NCBI GenBank assembly: GCA_945957405.1
Contig: CAMFLL010000017.1
Span: 1-41,124, forward strand
DNA from: an uncultured Mycolicibacterium sp.
GTDB taxonomy: Bacteria; Actinomycetota; Actinomycetes; Mycobacteriales; Mycobacteriaceae
Reading direction: 5' to 3'
DNA: 41,124 bases
Of the stretch, positions 7,863 to 15,732 are shown one piece after another. A program made the translations under genes and the position numbers. The notes under the pieces were generated by a model. The model ran no database searches. It was not told the DNA's origin and saw nothing but the letters and a program-made list of their open reading frames with translations. Within the stretch, counting starts at the first letter, position 1, and each line of letters opens with the position of its first letter.

Positions 7863-9146
7863 CTACTTCGGGGTGAAGCTGTACACCTGACCGTCACTGG
7901 TGGCGGTCACCACGCGGCGGTCCCGGCCGATCGACACCCCGACCGGGAAGCCGGTGGCGTCCGGCAGCGGGTAGCTGTTGGCGGTCTTGCCGTCATGCGG
8001 GTTGAACGCCAACAGGGCAAGGCCGTCATCGTCTTTGGCAACGGTGTAGGCGATGTCCGGGCCGGCCTGGCTCGCCGTGGTCAGCGTCGCGACATCGCCA
8101 CGCTTCCAGACGATCTCGCCGTGGTCGCCGGAGTCCTTGACACCCGTGAGCACGGCGCCGGGCCCGCCGCCGGCGACGATGGTGCCGTCAGGTGCGACCG
8201 TCGGCGGCGTCTGCGGCTGGAACTCCAGCGGCAGTGACCATTTCACCTTGCCGTCAGAGGCGTCGAGTGCCCAGAGCGCACCGTTGCGGCCGTTGACGTA
8301 GACGGTGTTGCCGTCCGCGGAGAGGACCGGGCTGGCCAGCACGCCGCCGGCGACGGCATCGCTGGTCCATTCGCGGGTCAGCAACGGCGTCTGGCCGGGC
8401 CGGTAGCCCAGGCCGATCAGGGTGGACTTCGGCGCCCCCGGCTGCCACAACCCGATGACCACGATCTTCGACGCCGGCGAGAACGCCGGTGCCGACGGCA
8501 CCGGGCAGCGGGGCCGGGACTGCGCGCAGTCGGGCAGGCCGCGCTGGGCGTCGGTCGGATCGACGTTCTCGACCAGATCGACCGGGTTGCCCACCACGGT
8601 GCCGCGGTGGGCGTCGAACACCAGAACCTGACCCAGGTGTGTGACGACAAGCAGTTGCCCGGCGCCGAGCAGTCGCGGCGTCTGCGGCATCCCGATGACC
8701 TGCTGGCGCCACCGGATCCACTGGGTGGGCGGGAACGACACGATGGCCCCGGGCTGGCCGACATAGAGGTTGTCGACGCCGTCGAACATCGCCCCCGCGA
8801 AACCGCCGCCCTGAACCAGCCGCGTGCACCAGCGCTGGCGGCCGTTGTTGTCGTTCTCCCAGACCATCAGCGAGCAGCCCCCGCCGGTCTGCGCGTTGGC
8901 GGCCAGATAATCGCCGGAACCGAGCGCCACCGCGGCGTTCAGGTCACCCTTGACCGACCTGGTCCAGGCCGGTTCGAGGTCGGTGGCGCCCGCGGTGGGC
9001 GTGTAGCTGCTGTTGGCGGCGTCGCCGTACTGGGCGGGCCAGCCGAGCGATGGTGCGGCGTCCACCCAGGAGTCGGTGTTGCCGCAGCCGGCGATCAGGG
9101 TTGTCCCCAACAGAACGGCGGCCAGCGCGACGAATCGCCGAAGCAC
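7863..9146 (-). CDS. PQQ-like beta-propeller lipoprotein (Rv3035-like)
   Basis: A 427-residue protein with a lipoprotein signal peptide: the lipobox is LIAGC with the lipidated Cys at residue 21. The rest is a PQQ/quinoprotein-type propeller with repeated blades such as NTVYVNGRNGALWALDASDG, LLVVTHLGQVLVFDAHRG and VVTATSDGQVYSFTPK. Such proteins usually serve as binding or assembly platforms and not enzymes. It starts at GTG 9146 with AGGAGGG about 10 nt upstream. It converges with the repeat protein, with 37 bases between the stops. The gene is transcribed divergently from the acyltransferase at 9223, with 76 bases between. The order matches Rv3035 next to Rv3034c in M. tuberculosis. The partner is unknown. 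Confidence 0.87.
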   Translation of the reverse strand: MLRRFVALAAVLLGTTLIAGCGNTDSWVDAAPSLGWPAQYGDAANSSYTPTAGATDLEPAWTRSVKGDLNAAVALGSGDYLAANAQTGGGCSLMVWENDNNGRQRWCTRLVQGGGFAGAMFDGVDNLYVGQPGAIVSFPPTQWIRWRQQVIGMPQTPRLLGAGQLLVVTHLGQVLVFDAHRGTVVGNPVDLVENVDPTDAQRGLPDCAQSRPRCPVPSAPAFSPASKIVVIGLWQPGAPKSTLIGLGYRPGQTPLLTREWTSDAVAGGVLASPVLSADGNTVYVNGRNGALWALDASDGKVKWSLPLEFQPQTPPTVAPDGTIVAGGGPGAVLTGVKDSGDHGEIVWKRGDVATLTTASQAGPDIAYTVAKDDDGLALLAFNPHDGKTANSYPLPDATGFPVGVSIGRDRRVVTATSDGQVYSFTPK

Positions 9147-9208
9147 CAGTGTCGTTCCCTCCTGATCGTGGTGTCACGAGGGTAACCCGTCGCACCGAGG
9201 CGCTCGCG

Positions 9209-9214
9209 TAGGCT
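9209..9214 (+). promoter_or_regulatory. Leaderless -10 element for the hexapeptide acyltransferase
   Basis: TAGGCT, the same hexamer as before the methyltransferase at 526, lies 8 nt before ATG 9223. No ribosome binding site is visible between. Confidence 0.5.
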
Positions 9215-9222
9215 TTGCGGCC

Positions 9223-9960
9223 ATGACGACGATGTGGGGTGCGCCGCTGCACAAGCGTTGGCGGGGGTCACGGCTGCGCGATCCGCGCCAGGCCGATTTC
9301 CTGACCGTTGCCTCGTTGAAGTGGGTACTTGCCAATCGCGCGTATACGCCGTGGTACCTGGTGCGTTACTTCCGTTTGCTCAAGTTCAAGCTGGCCAACC
9401 CGCACATCATCACCCGCGGCATGGTGTTCCTCGGCAAGGGTGTCGAGATCCAGGCGACGCCAGAGCTGTCACAGATGGAGATCGGTCGCTGGGTACACAT
9501 CGGCGACAAGAACACCATCCGCTGCCACGAGGGATCCCTGCGGATCGGGGACAAGGTGGTGCTCGGCCGCGACAACGTCATCAACACCTATCTGGACATC
9601 GAGCTGGGCGACTCGGTGCTGATGGCCGACTGGTGTTACGTCTGCGATTTCGACCACAAGATGGACAACATCGACCTGCCGATCAAGGACCAGGGCATCG
9701 TCAAGGGCCCCGTGCGGATCGGGCCCGACACCTGGATCGCCACCAAGGTGACCGTCCTGCGCAACACCAGCGTCGGCCGGGGTTGTGTGCTCGGCGCGCA
9801 CGCCGTGGTCAAGGGCGAGGTCCCCGACTACTCGATCGCGGTGGGCGCGCCGGCGAAGGTGGTCAAGAACCGGAAGCTGTCGTGGGAGTCGTCGGCCGCC
9901 CAGCGGGCCGAGCTGGCTGCGGCACTGGCCGATATCGAGCGCAAGAAAGCCGCCCGCTAA
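9223..9960 (+). CDS. Left-handed beta-helix (hexapeptide repeat) acyltransferase, Rv3034c-like
   Basis: A 245-residue protein. The N-terminal 70 residues are basic and helical (WVLANRAYTPWYLVRYFRLL). A left-handed beta-helix follows, with hexapeptide rungs such as IGRWVHIGDKNTI, LRIGDKVVLGRDNVI, VRIGPDTWIATKVTV and SVGRGCVLGAHAVV. The likely catalytic histidine is in the FDHKMDN loop, as in maltose/galactoside O-acetyltransferases. The closing sequence VPDYSIAVGAPAKVVKNR is typical of the family. The M. tuberculosis homologue belongs to the methylglucose-lipopolysaccharide neighbourhood, where acetylation or acylation of the glucan is needed, so an O-acyltransferase of that polymer is the best guess. 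Its usual neighbours (GT4 and others) are here 13.5 kb away, beyond an inserted island. Its TAA overlaps the arsR stop on the other strand (CTAA). Confidence 0.86.
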   Translation: MTTMWGAPLHKRWRGSRLRDPRQADFLTVASLKWVLANRAYTPWYLVRYFRLLKFKLANPHIITRGMVFLGKGVEIQATPELSQMEIGRWVHIGDKNTIRCHEGSLRIGDKVVLGRDNVINTYLDIELGDSVLMADWCYVCDFDHKMDNIDLPIKDQGIVKGPVRIGPDTWIATKVTVLRNTSVGRGCVLGAHAVVKGEVPDYSIAVGAPAKVVKNRKLSWESSAAQRAELAAALADIERKKAAR

Positions 9961-10730
9961 CTGCACTCCCAGTCGATCCCGAAGGCATCGGCCAACGCTA
10001 CTCGGCCCTTGTCGGTGACGGTCACGGCGCGATTGCGGGGCACGCGAGTCACCCATCCGGCCGCCACGAATCTCTCCTGGATGGCCCGTCCCAGCGCTCC
10101 GGCCAGGTGGTGGCGCTGTTCGGTCCAGTCGACGCAGTAGCGGATCAATGGCCTACGGCCCGAAGGTATTTCGATACCGGCATCGTCGAGGAAGTCCGCC
10201 GCCGTCGGTGCCAGTTCGTAGTGCACGTCATGGCCGGGGTTACTGAGCGCATCATGGCTGTCGCGGTCCGGGTCGTAGTGGCCGTCGCCACCGATGAGCA
10301 CGCCATGGTCGAGCAGGCTGCCCATGACGGCGACGCCGAGGCGCCCCGCGAAATGGTCGTAGCAGGTGCGGGCCGAGCGCAGCCGCGCCGCGCGGGTGCC
10401 CTCCCGCAGCGATGTCACCGGGCGCGGCGGAGCCAGCCGCACCAGGTGTTCGAGTAGTTCGGCAACCTGCGGCCCGGCCAGTCGGTAGTAGCGGTGCCGG
10501 CCATGTGTCTCGACCCGCAGCAGTCCGGCGTCCGTCAGCTTGCCCAGGTGGCTGCTCGCGGTCGACCTGGTCACCCCCGCCTCGTCGGCCAGGACGCTGG
10601 CCGGCAGCGCGCGGCCGTCATCGAGTGCCAGCAGCACCTTGCACCGCGCCGGATCGGCGAACAGCGAGCCCAGCGCCGCGAGATCGGCGTCACCGCCCTC
10701 GGGTAGTTGCCGATCGGCGAGGTCACGCAT
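9957..10730 (-). CDS. ArsR-family winged-helix regulator with long C-terminal extension
   Basis: A 257-residue protein, about twice the usual ArsR length. Residues 15-85 are the winged helix: LGSLFADPARCKVLLAL, then recognition helix region TRSTASSHLGKLTDAGLL and wing VETHGRHRYYRL. The typical metal site ELCVCDL is absent. The remaining 150 residues contain RTCYDHFAGRLGVAVM and a second helical segment ending in WECS, probably an effector-binding or dimerisation part. It overlaps the MFS gene by 8 bases, so the two are one operon. A perfect 12-2-12 inverted repeat in front of the MFS gene (12113-12138) is the obvious operator, giving autorepression. The inducer is unknown; loss of the metal motif argues against a classic metal sensor. 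Confidence 0.88.
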   Translation of the reverse strand: MRDLADRQLPEGGDADLAALGSLFADPARCKVLLALDDGRALPASVLADEAGVTRSTASSHLGKLTDAGLLRVETHGRHRYYRLAGPQVAELLEHLVRLAPPRPVTSLREGTRAARLRSARTCYDHFAGRLGVAVMGSLLDHGVLIGGDGHYDPDRDSHDALSNPGHDVHYELAPTAADFLDDAGIEIPSGRRPLIRYCVDWTEQRHHLAGALGRAIQERFVAAGWVTRVPRNRAVTVTDKGRVALADAFGIDWECS

Positions 10731-12093
10731 GACACACCTCCCTGGTGGCCGCTCGGTCGGCCCGCTGCCGTCCGTGCACTCCGGCGAAGATGGCTGCCGC
10801 CGCGATGCTTTCCACCGCCGCGCCGGTGAGCACGGCCGTCCGCACGCCGTAGACCGCCAGCAGCGTCCCGAGCACCGCGATACCGACCGTGATACCCACC
10901 AACCGTGCCAAATTCACCACACCCGAGGCCAGCCCGGCGCGCGCAACCGGCACTGCAGTCATCGCGTGTCCGACGGCCGGGCCGGTGTTGAGCGCCAGCC
11001 CGGCACCGGTCAGGACGAACGCGGCCTCGAGCACCCAGAGGCCGGCCTGCGGGCCGACCATGCCGTACAGCGCCATCCCCGCACCCATGGCCAGCAGTCC
11101 GGCCGCCATCGGAATGCGGGGCCCAGTGTGTTCGGCCAAGGCCTTGACCAGCGGTATCAGCACCAGATACGTCACCGGCAGGGGAAGGAAGGCGACGGCC
11201 GTTGCCAGCGCGCTGTACCCGCGTTGCTGTTGGAAGGCCAGGCTGTTGACCAGCAGCAGCCCATAGGTGCCGAATGTCATCGCGAACGTGGCACCCAATG
11301 CGAGCACCAGCTGCCGATTGCCCAACAGGCTGCCAGGCAGCACCGGGTTCGGTACCCGCCGCTGCCACCAGGTGAACAGGGCACCGAACCCCAGGACCGA
11401 CGCCGCCAGCGCCGTGGTGACGACCGCGCTCATCGTGTGGCCTTCGACCAGCACGACGGTCAGCGTGCCCAGGCTCGCGATGGCCAGCAGCTGCCCGGGG
11501 ATGTCGATGCGGCCGGGCTGCGGGTCGCGGGATTCGGGCAGATACCGGTAGGACATCGCGATGGCCGCCGCGCCGACGGGCACGTTGAGCCAGAAGATGA
11601 ACCGCCAGCCGGTGGTGTCGGTGAGGATGCCGCCGATCACCGGGCCGAGTGCCGCACTCGAGGCCGCAGCCATCGCCCAGGCCGCCGTCGCCCGTGCACG
11701 TCCCGCGGCGTCTGGGAACGCCGCCGAGGCGATGGCCAGGCCCTGCGGAAGCATCAGCGCCGCGCCGATGCCTTGCACGGCACGCCCGACGAGCAGGACC
11801 GGCAGTGTCGGTGCCGCGGCGCACACGAACGACGCCGCGACGAAGACGGTCAGGCCTATGCGCAGCACGCGTCGCCTGCCGAACCGGTCGCCGGCCGAAC
11901 CGGCGGTCAGCAGCATGGCGGCGAATGTCACGTTGTAGGCGTCGGCCGTCCACTGGGCCGCGGAAGTCCCGCCGCCCAGGCCGTCGCGGATGGCCGGTAG
12001 CGCCAGGTTGACCGCGTTACTGTCGATCAGCCCGGCGAAAAGGCCCAGGTAGGCGGCGATCAGCGTGAGCGTTGTCGATCGGGGAGAAGCCAT
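10723..12093 (-). CDS. MFS drug/metabolite efflux transporter, DHA2 (EmrB/QacA) type
   Basis: A 456-residue polytopic membrane protein. Motif D1 is present as IDSNAVNLALPAI in helix 1, motif A as GSAGDRFGRRRVL after helix 2, and the exporter motif C as ALGPVIGGIL in helix 5. These identify a proton-driven exporter of the DHA2 group, which usually has 14 helices; I count 12 to 14. The ATG at 12093 follows a TAACGT hexamer by 6 nt and a perfect inverted repeat, so transcription probably starts at the ATG. It is co-transcribed with the arsR gene (8-nt overlap), which likely represses it. It lies 46 bases after nagB on the same strand and may export a product or analogue of the catabolic operon, or may be unrelated. 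Confidence 0.9.
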   Translation of the reverse strand: MASPRSTTLTLIAAYLGLFAGLIDSNAVNLALPAIRDGLGGGTSAAQWTADAYNVTFAAMLLTAGSAGDRFGRRRVLRIGLTVFVAASFVCAAAPTLPVLLVGRAVQGIGAALMLPQGLAIASAAFPDAAGRARATAAWAMAAASSAALGPVIGGILTDTTGWRFIFWLNVPVGAAAIAMSYRYLPESRDPQPGRIDIPGQLLAIASLGTLTVVLVEGHTMSAVVTTALAASVLGFGALFTWWQRRVPNPVLPGSLLGNRQLVLALGATFAMTFGTYGLLLVNSLAFQQQRGYSALATAVAFLPLPVTYLVLIPLVKALAEHTGPRIPMAAGLLAMGAGMALYGMVGPQAGLWVLEAAFVLTGAGLALNTGPAVGHAMTAVPVARAGLASGVVNLARLVGITVGIAVLGTLLAVYGVRTAVLTGAAVESIAAAAIFAGVHGRQRADRAATREVCHA

Positions 12094-12099
12094 GACCGC

Positions 12100-12105
12100 A
12101 CGTTA
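12100..12105 (-). promoter_or_regulatory. -10 element of the MFS-arsR operon
   Basis: On the minus strand TAACGT (TANNNT type) ends 6 nt before ATG 12093, so the transcript is probably leaderless. The -35 region would fall inside the inverted repeat at 12113-12138. Confidence 0.5.
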
Positions 12106-12112
12106 TGGCCGA

Positions 12113-12138
12113 AATGCTTCGATGCTCATCGAAGCATT
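12113..12138 (-). promoter_or_regulatory. Perfect 12-2-12 inverted repeat, putative ArsR operator
   Basis: AATGCTTCGATG, then CT, then CATCGAAGCATT: two 12-base arms with no mismatch around a 2-base centre. This 12-2-12 geometry is the classic ArsR/SmtB operator form. It lies between the nagB stop and the MFS start and covers the expected -35 region of the MFS-arsR promoter, so bound repressor would block RNA polymerase. Confidence 0.75.
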
Positions 12139-12139
12139 G

Positions 12140-12883
12140 TCAGAGCCGCGCCGCCGCCGCCCGGTCCGCCACCACCGTCACCCGAGGATGCAACTGCAGC
12201 ACCGAGGCGGGCACCTCTGGGGTGACGGGTCCCGCGAACGCGGCCTGTAGCGCGGGTGCCTTGTGGGCCCCCATCGCCAGCAGCACTATCGCCCTGGCCC
12301 GGCCGATCGTGCCGAGACCCTGGGTGATGGCACGGGCCGGCACATCGGTCAGTTTCCCGTCGAAGAAGCGGGCGTTGTCGCGCCGGGTCTGCATCGACAG
12401 GTCGACGGTGCGGGCCGGCGAATCCAGCGGCGAACCGGGCTCGTTGAAGCCGAGATGCCCGTTGGCGCCGATGCCGGCGATCTGGACGTCGATACCGCCG
12501 AGCGCGGTGATGGCATCGTCGAGTGCGGCGGCCTCACGCTCCGGGTCGTCGGCGAGGCCGTCGGGCACCACGACGTCATCGCCGTCGACGCCGAGCGGTT
12601 CGGCGATCACGTCCTTGACGTAGGTGGCGTAGCTGCGCGGATCGCCGGAGCCCAGACCGACGTACTCGTCGAGGGCCACCAGAACGGCGGTCCGCAGGTC
12701 GATTTCGCCGCGCTGCGACCGGCGGGCCAGCTCACGGTAGAGGCGGAGCGGTGTCGCGCCGGTGGCCACCCCGATGCGGGGCAGTTCGCCCGGCAGCGCG
12801 GCGAGCACGGCATCGGCGGCGACGTCCCCGAAGCTCGTCTGGTCCACCACCCGCAGGCGCGGGGCACCTGTTTCGTTCGTCAT
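12140..12883 (-). CDS. nagB: Glucosamine-6-phosphate deaminase family protein (NagB)
   Basis: A 247-residue cytosolic enzyme of the NagB/RpiA fold, which converts glucosamine-6-phosphate to fructose-6-phosphate and ammonia. The phosphate loop GVATGATPLRLY (38-49), ALDEYVGL with Asp72-Glu73, and GIGANGHLGFNEPG with His143 and Glu148 are all present. Position 141 is Asn, as I recall for Bacillus-type NagB, where E. coli has Asp. The ATG overlaps the kinase stop (ATGA), so the gene is coupled to the operon of transporter, M20, PLP enzyme and kinase. A ribosome binding site GAGGGGAG is also present, and a 23-bp palindrome lies 16 bases upstream. The operon context suggests the last step of amino-sugar breakdown, though a related phosphosugar could be the substrate. 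Confidence 0.9.
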   Translation of the reverse strand: MTNETGAPRLRVVDQTSFGDVAADAVLAALPGELPRIGVATGATPLRLYRELARRSQRGEIDLRTAVLVALDEYVGLGSGDPRSYATYVKDVIAEPLGVDGDDVVVPDGLADDPEREAAALDDAITALGGIDVQIAGIGANGHLGFNEPGSPLDSPARTVDLSMQTRRDNARFFDGKLTDVPARAITQGLGTIGRARAIVLLAMGAHKAPALQAAFAGPVTPEVPASVLQLHPRVTVVADRAAAARL

Positions 12884-14322
12884 CCTGACTCCCCTCGGGA
12901 CACGTTGCGCCGCAACGTGTCATGCCGTTCGGCTGCGTCCGCCCAGAAGCCGGCCCATTGGGGCCGGGGTGCGACGCGGCGCGTATCCGCGACGCGGGTG
13001 ATGTGGCAACCCTGCGACGAGGCGGCCAGCAGTGCCGCGCCGATCGCCGAGTGATCGGTGGTGCCGACGTCGACCACCACCTCGCGCCCGGTCGCATCGG
13101 CGAGGTCCTGCCACATCAGCGGACTCGTCGAAGCGCCACCGCCCAGCAGCAGCGGACCGCGCCTGCCCGTCGACGCCGCGAGAATCTCCACGCAGCGGCG
13201 CAGTTCGGTCACGATACCGGTCAACAGTGCCCGGCCGACATGTGCTGGTCCCATGCCCAGGGTCAGCCCGTGCAGCGTCCCGGTCAGCATGGGGTCCCAC
13301 AGAGCACCCTGTTCGCCGGGGTTGAGGTAGGGCAGGAACACCGGTGCGTCGGGAGCCTGCACCGTGGCCGCCAGCTCGAGCAGTTCGGCGGGCCCGGTCA
13401 GCCCGAGCAGGGTTGCGATGCCGTCGATCGCCGAACCCATTGCCAGCAGGTCCATTTCGAGGCCCCAGCCGGGGCCTGCCAGCGGGGTGACCAGGAAGCG
13501 GCGGTGGACATCCCGGGCGGGCGTGTCCGACACGCCCAGCACGATGGCGCTGGTGCCCGCGATCACCGCGGCGTCACCATGTGTGATCGCGCCCAACCCG
13601 AGCGCCCCGAGGACCGAGTCGGCGGCGCCCAGCACCACCGGTAGATCGTCTGCTCGGCCCCAGCGGGCGAGCCACGCCGGTGCGATCGGCGTGGCGGTAT
13701 CCGGCGGCGCGATCGCCGGCATCGCACCCATGCCGGCGGCGCGGATCAAATCGGTATTCCAACAACCGGTTTCGAGATCGAACACGCCGCTTCCTGCGGC
13801 GGTGCTCGGGTCGGTGATCAGCCGGCCCGTCAGGTGGGCGTGTAGGGCGTCCTTGGCTCCCACCGCCGTCGAACCGGCGCGGCCCAGCGCGCGCAACCGG
13901 TTGTGCATGGGCGCCAGATACCTGCCGTCGACGCGTTGTCCGGTGATGCGGTACAGCGCGTCATCCCCGACGGCGTCGCGCAGCGCGTCGGCCTCCGGTT
14001 CGGCGCGGGCGTCCTGCCAGGTGATGGCGGGCCCGACGGGTTGTCCCCGCGCGTCGAGTTCCACCAGGGTCGGCAGCATCCCCGACAGGCCGACCGCCGT
14101 CCACGACGCCGGCGGGACGTCCGCCGCGAGCTGGTCGAGCGCCTGCCGCAGGGCCGCCCACCAGTGGGTCGGATCCTGTTCGGCGGCACCGGGTTCGGGG
14201 CTATCGGTGGGATAGCTGTGGCGTGCGCTCGCCCGGGTGCGACCGTCGGCGTCCAGCGCCACGACCTTCAACGCCGAGGTGCCGAGGTCGATGCCGAGAT
14301 ACACCGGTGGGTCTGCGGTCAC
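12880..14322 (-). CDS. FGGY-family carbohydrate kinase (xylulokinase-like)
   Basis: A 480-residue kinase of the actin-like ATPase fold. The N-terminal phosphate-1 motif is YLGIDLGTSALKVV. ITWQDARAEPEADALR is typical of FGGY enzymes. The C-terminal domain contains GDAAVIAGTSAIVLGVS, GWGLEMDLLAMGSAIDGIA and the adenosine motif LLLGGGASTSPLMWQDLADA. FGGY kinases phosphorylate ketoses, polyols or gluconate-type acids at a terminal hydroxyl; N-acetylglucosamine kinases belong to a different family. The sugar here is therefore unknown. The start is the GTG at 14322, which overlaps the previous stop (GTGA); a much longer frame upstream overlaps the PLP gene and is not real. The 3' end carries a perfect 11-1-11 palindrome. 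Confidence 0.9.
   Translation of the reverse strand: MTADPPVYLGIDLGTSALKVVALDADGRTRASARHSYPTDSPEPGAAEQDPTHWWAALRQALDQLAADVPPASWTAVGLSGMLPTLVELDARGQPVGPAITWQDARAEPEADALRDAVGDDALYRITGQRVDGRYLAPMHNRLRALGRAGSTAVGAKDALHAHLTGRLITDPSTAAGSGVFDLETGCWNTDLIRAAGMGAMPAIAPPDTATPIAPAWLARWGRADDLPVVLGAADSVLGALGLGAITHGDAAVIAGTSAIVLGVSDTPARDVHRRFLVTPLAGPGWGLEMDLLAMGSAIDGIATLLGLTGPAELLELAATVQAPDAPVFLPYLNPGEQGALWDPMLTGTLHGLTLGMGPAHVGRALLTGIVTELRRCVEILAASTGRRGPLLLGGGASTSPLMWQDLADATGREVVVDVGTTDHSAIGAALLAASSQGCHITRVADTRRVAPRPQWAGFWADAAERHDTLRRNVSRGESG
12899..12921 (-). repeat. Perfect 11-1-11 palindrome at the 3' end of the kinase gene
   Basis: GACACGTTGCG, C, CGCAACGTGTC: two perfect 11-base arms around one base. 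It is inside the last codons of the kinase gene and 16 bases upstream of the nagB ATG. It could be an internal operator or an RNA hairpin that sets nagB expression or mRNA stability. No T-run follows, so it is not an intrinsic terminator. Confidence 0.7.
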
Positions 14323-15683
14323 GGCTGGTGGGCCACCGTTCGGGTCCGGGCGACAACCGACAGGGCGTCCGCCGCGGCGTTCAGGGTTTCGTCGATGTCG
14401 TGGTCGTCGTGGACCAGGGACACGAAGAGATTCTCGAACTGCAGCGGGTGGAACAGCACACCGCGGATGACCATCTCCTCGTACCAGCGGGTGAACAGGT
14501 CCTCGTTGGCGTGCGCGACGGCGTCGCGCCAGTTGCGGATGGGGCCGTCGGCGAACCACAGCTGGAACACCGTGCCGAGACCCTCGACGTAGGCGTCGAG
14601 ACCGCGTTCGGCGGCCAGGGTGGCCAGCCCGTCGGCGAGCCGGAAGCCCAGTGCCCGTTGCCGTTCGTACAGGCCGGGTTCGGCCAGCACGTCCATGGTG
14701 GCGGCGACGGCGGCACACTGGACGGTGTTGGCGTTGTAGGTTCCCGAATGCGAGTACACGCCGTCGGCGACCAGGCGCATGGCGTCGACGGTGCCGCCCA
14801 CCGCCGCCACCGGGAAGCCGCCGCCGAGCCCCTTGGCCAGGGTGGTCAGGTCGGGCAGCACACCGAACCATTCCTGCGCGCCGCCGCGGGCGAATCTGAA
14901 ACCGGTGATCACCTCGTCGAAGATCAGCAGGGCGCCGTGTTTACGGGTCTCGCTGCGCAGCAGCTCGAGGTACCCGGGTTCGGGCAGGATGCAACCGGTG
15001 TTGAACACCGCGGGCTCGGTCAGCACCGCGGCCACCTCCTCGCCGCGGGAATCCATCAGCCGGACAAAGCTTTCCGGGTCGTTCCAGGTGAGCACCTCCA
15101 GCGTGCCCTCCAATTCGGCCGGGACACCGGGCCCCATCGCCACCGGGCGCGGATGATCGGCTGGGCCGGCCAGCGCCAGGTCGACGTGGTTGGACCAGTA
15201 CACGGTGTCCTGCCAGCCGTGGTAGTGCCCCTCGAACCGCACGATCAGCCGGCGGCCGGTGGTGGCGCGCGCCAGCCGCACCGCGGTGCCGACGGCCTCG
15301 GACCCCGAATTGGTGAACCGCACCTGCTCGATGCCCGGAACCGCGGCGACCACCTTCTCGGCGGCTTCGACCTCCAGGTCGTACGGCAGCCCGAAGCAGG
15401 TGCCCAGATCGGTGACCGCCCGTGTGACCGCCTCGGTGACCGCCGGGTGCCGATGCCCGAGAATCATCGGCCCGAGCCCCAGCAGGTAGTCGATGTAGGT
15501 GTTGCCGTCCACATCGGTCAGGCGCGAACCGGTGCCGTCTCGCATGAACAGGGGATAGGGCTTCCACCCGTTGCGGGGCAGGCGCGCGGTCGAACCCGCG
15601 CCACCCGGAACGGTTCGTTTGGCGCGTTCGAACAGCGCGCGGGTGGTGGGCGTGCGATCGGCGAACGCCTCGGCGAAGGACAT
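14319..15683 (-). CDS. Class III PLP-dependent aminotransferase/aminomutase (GSAM-like paralogue)
   Basis: A 454-residue fold-type I PLP enzyme resembling glutamate-1-semialdehyde 2,1-aminomutase. Key features are FTNSGSEAVGTAVRLARA (phosphate-binding NSGSEA at 125-130), EGHYHGW (151-157), LIFDEVITGFR with Asp256, and TLAKGLGGGFP with Lys284 as the Schiff-base lysine. In heme synthesis the enzyme is HemL, but that gene normally lies elsewhere in mycobacteria, with heme genes. This copy sits in a transporter-hydrolase-kinase-NagB operon and is more likely a catabolic aminotransferase or aminomutase acting on an amino sugar, amino polyol or omega-amino acid. The ATG at 15683 has a GAGAGG ribosome binding site. 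There is a 49-base gap to the M20 gene, the widest inside the operon. Confidence 0.88.
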   Translation of the reverse strand: MSFAEAFADRTPTTRALFERAKRTVPGGAGSTARLPRNGWKPYPLFMRDGTGSRLTDVDGNTYIDYLLGLGPMILGHRHPAVTEAVTRAVTDLGTCFGLPYDLEVEAAEKVVAAVPGIEQVRFTNSGSEAVGTAVRLARATTGRRLIVRFEGHYHGWQDTVYWSNHVDLALAGPADHPRPVAMGPGVPAELEGTLEVLTWNDPESFVRLMDSRGEEVAAVLTEPAVFNTGCILPEPGYLELLRSETRKHGALLIFDEVITGFRFARGGAQEWFGVLPDLTTLAKGLGGGFPVAAVGGTVDAMRLVADGVYSHSGTYNANTVQCAAVAATMDVLAEPGLYERQRALGFRLADGLATLAAERGLDAYVEGLGTVFQLWFADGPIRNWRDAVAHANEDLFTRWYEEMVIRGVLFHPLQFENLFVSLVHDDHDIDETLNAAADALSVVARTRTVAHQP

Positions 15684-15732
15684 CGAATTCCTCTCGGGCC
15701 AGTGTGTTGGGAGTCGGGGACGGGCCGGCGGG

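Noticed and set aside
5090..7897. Long minus-strand open frame of 935 codons
   Set aside because: It lies antisense to the TIR-propeller, RsiV-type and repeat genes, is rich in Arg, Gly and His as expected from the GC-rich opposite frame, and shows no family motif.
14319..15683. Heme-pathway HemL
   Set aside because: The enzyme is similar to GSAM, but the operon is catabolic and the usual mycobacterial hemL lies with other genes, so I called it a paralogue.
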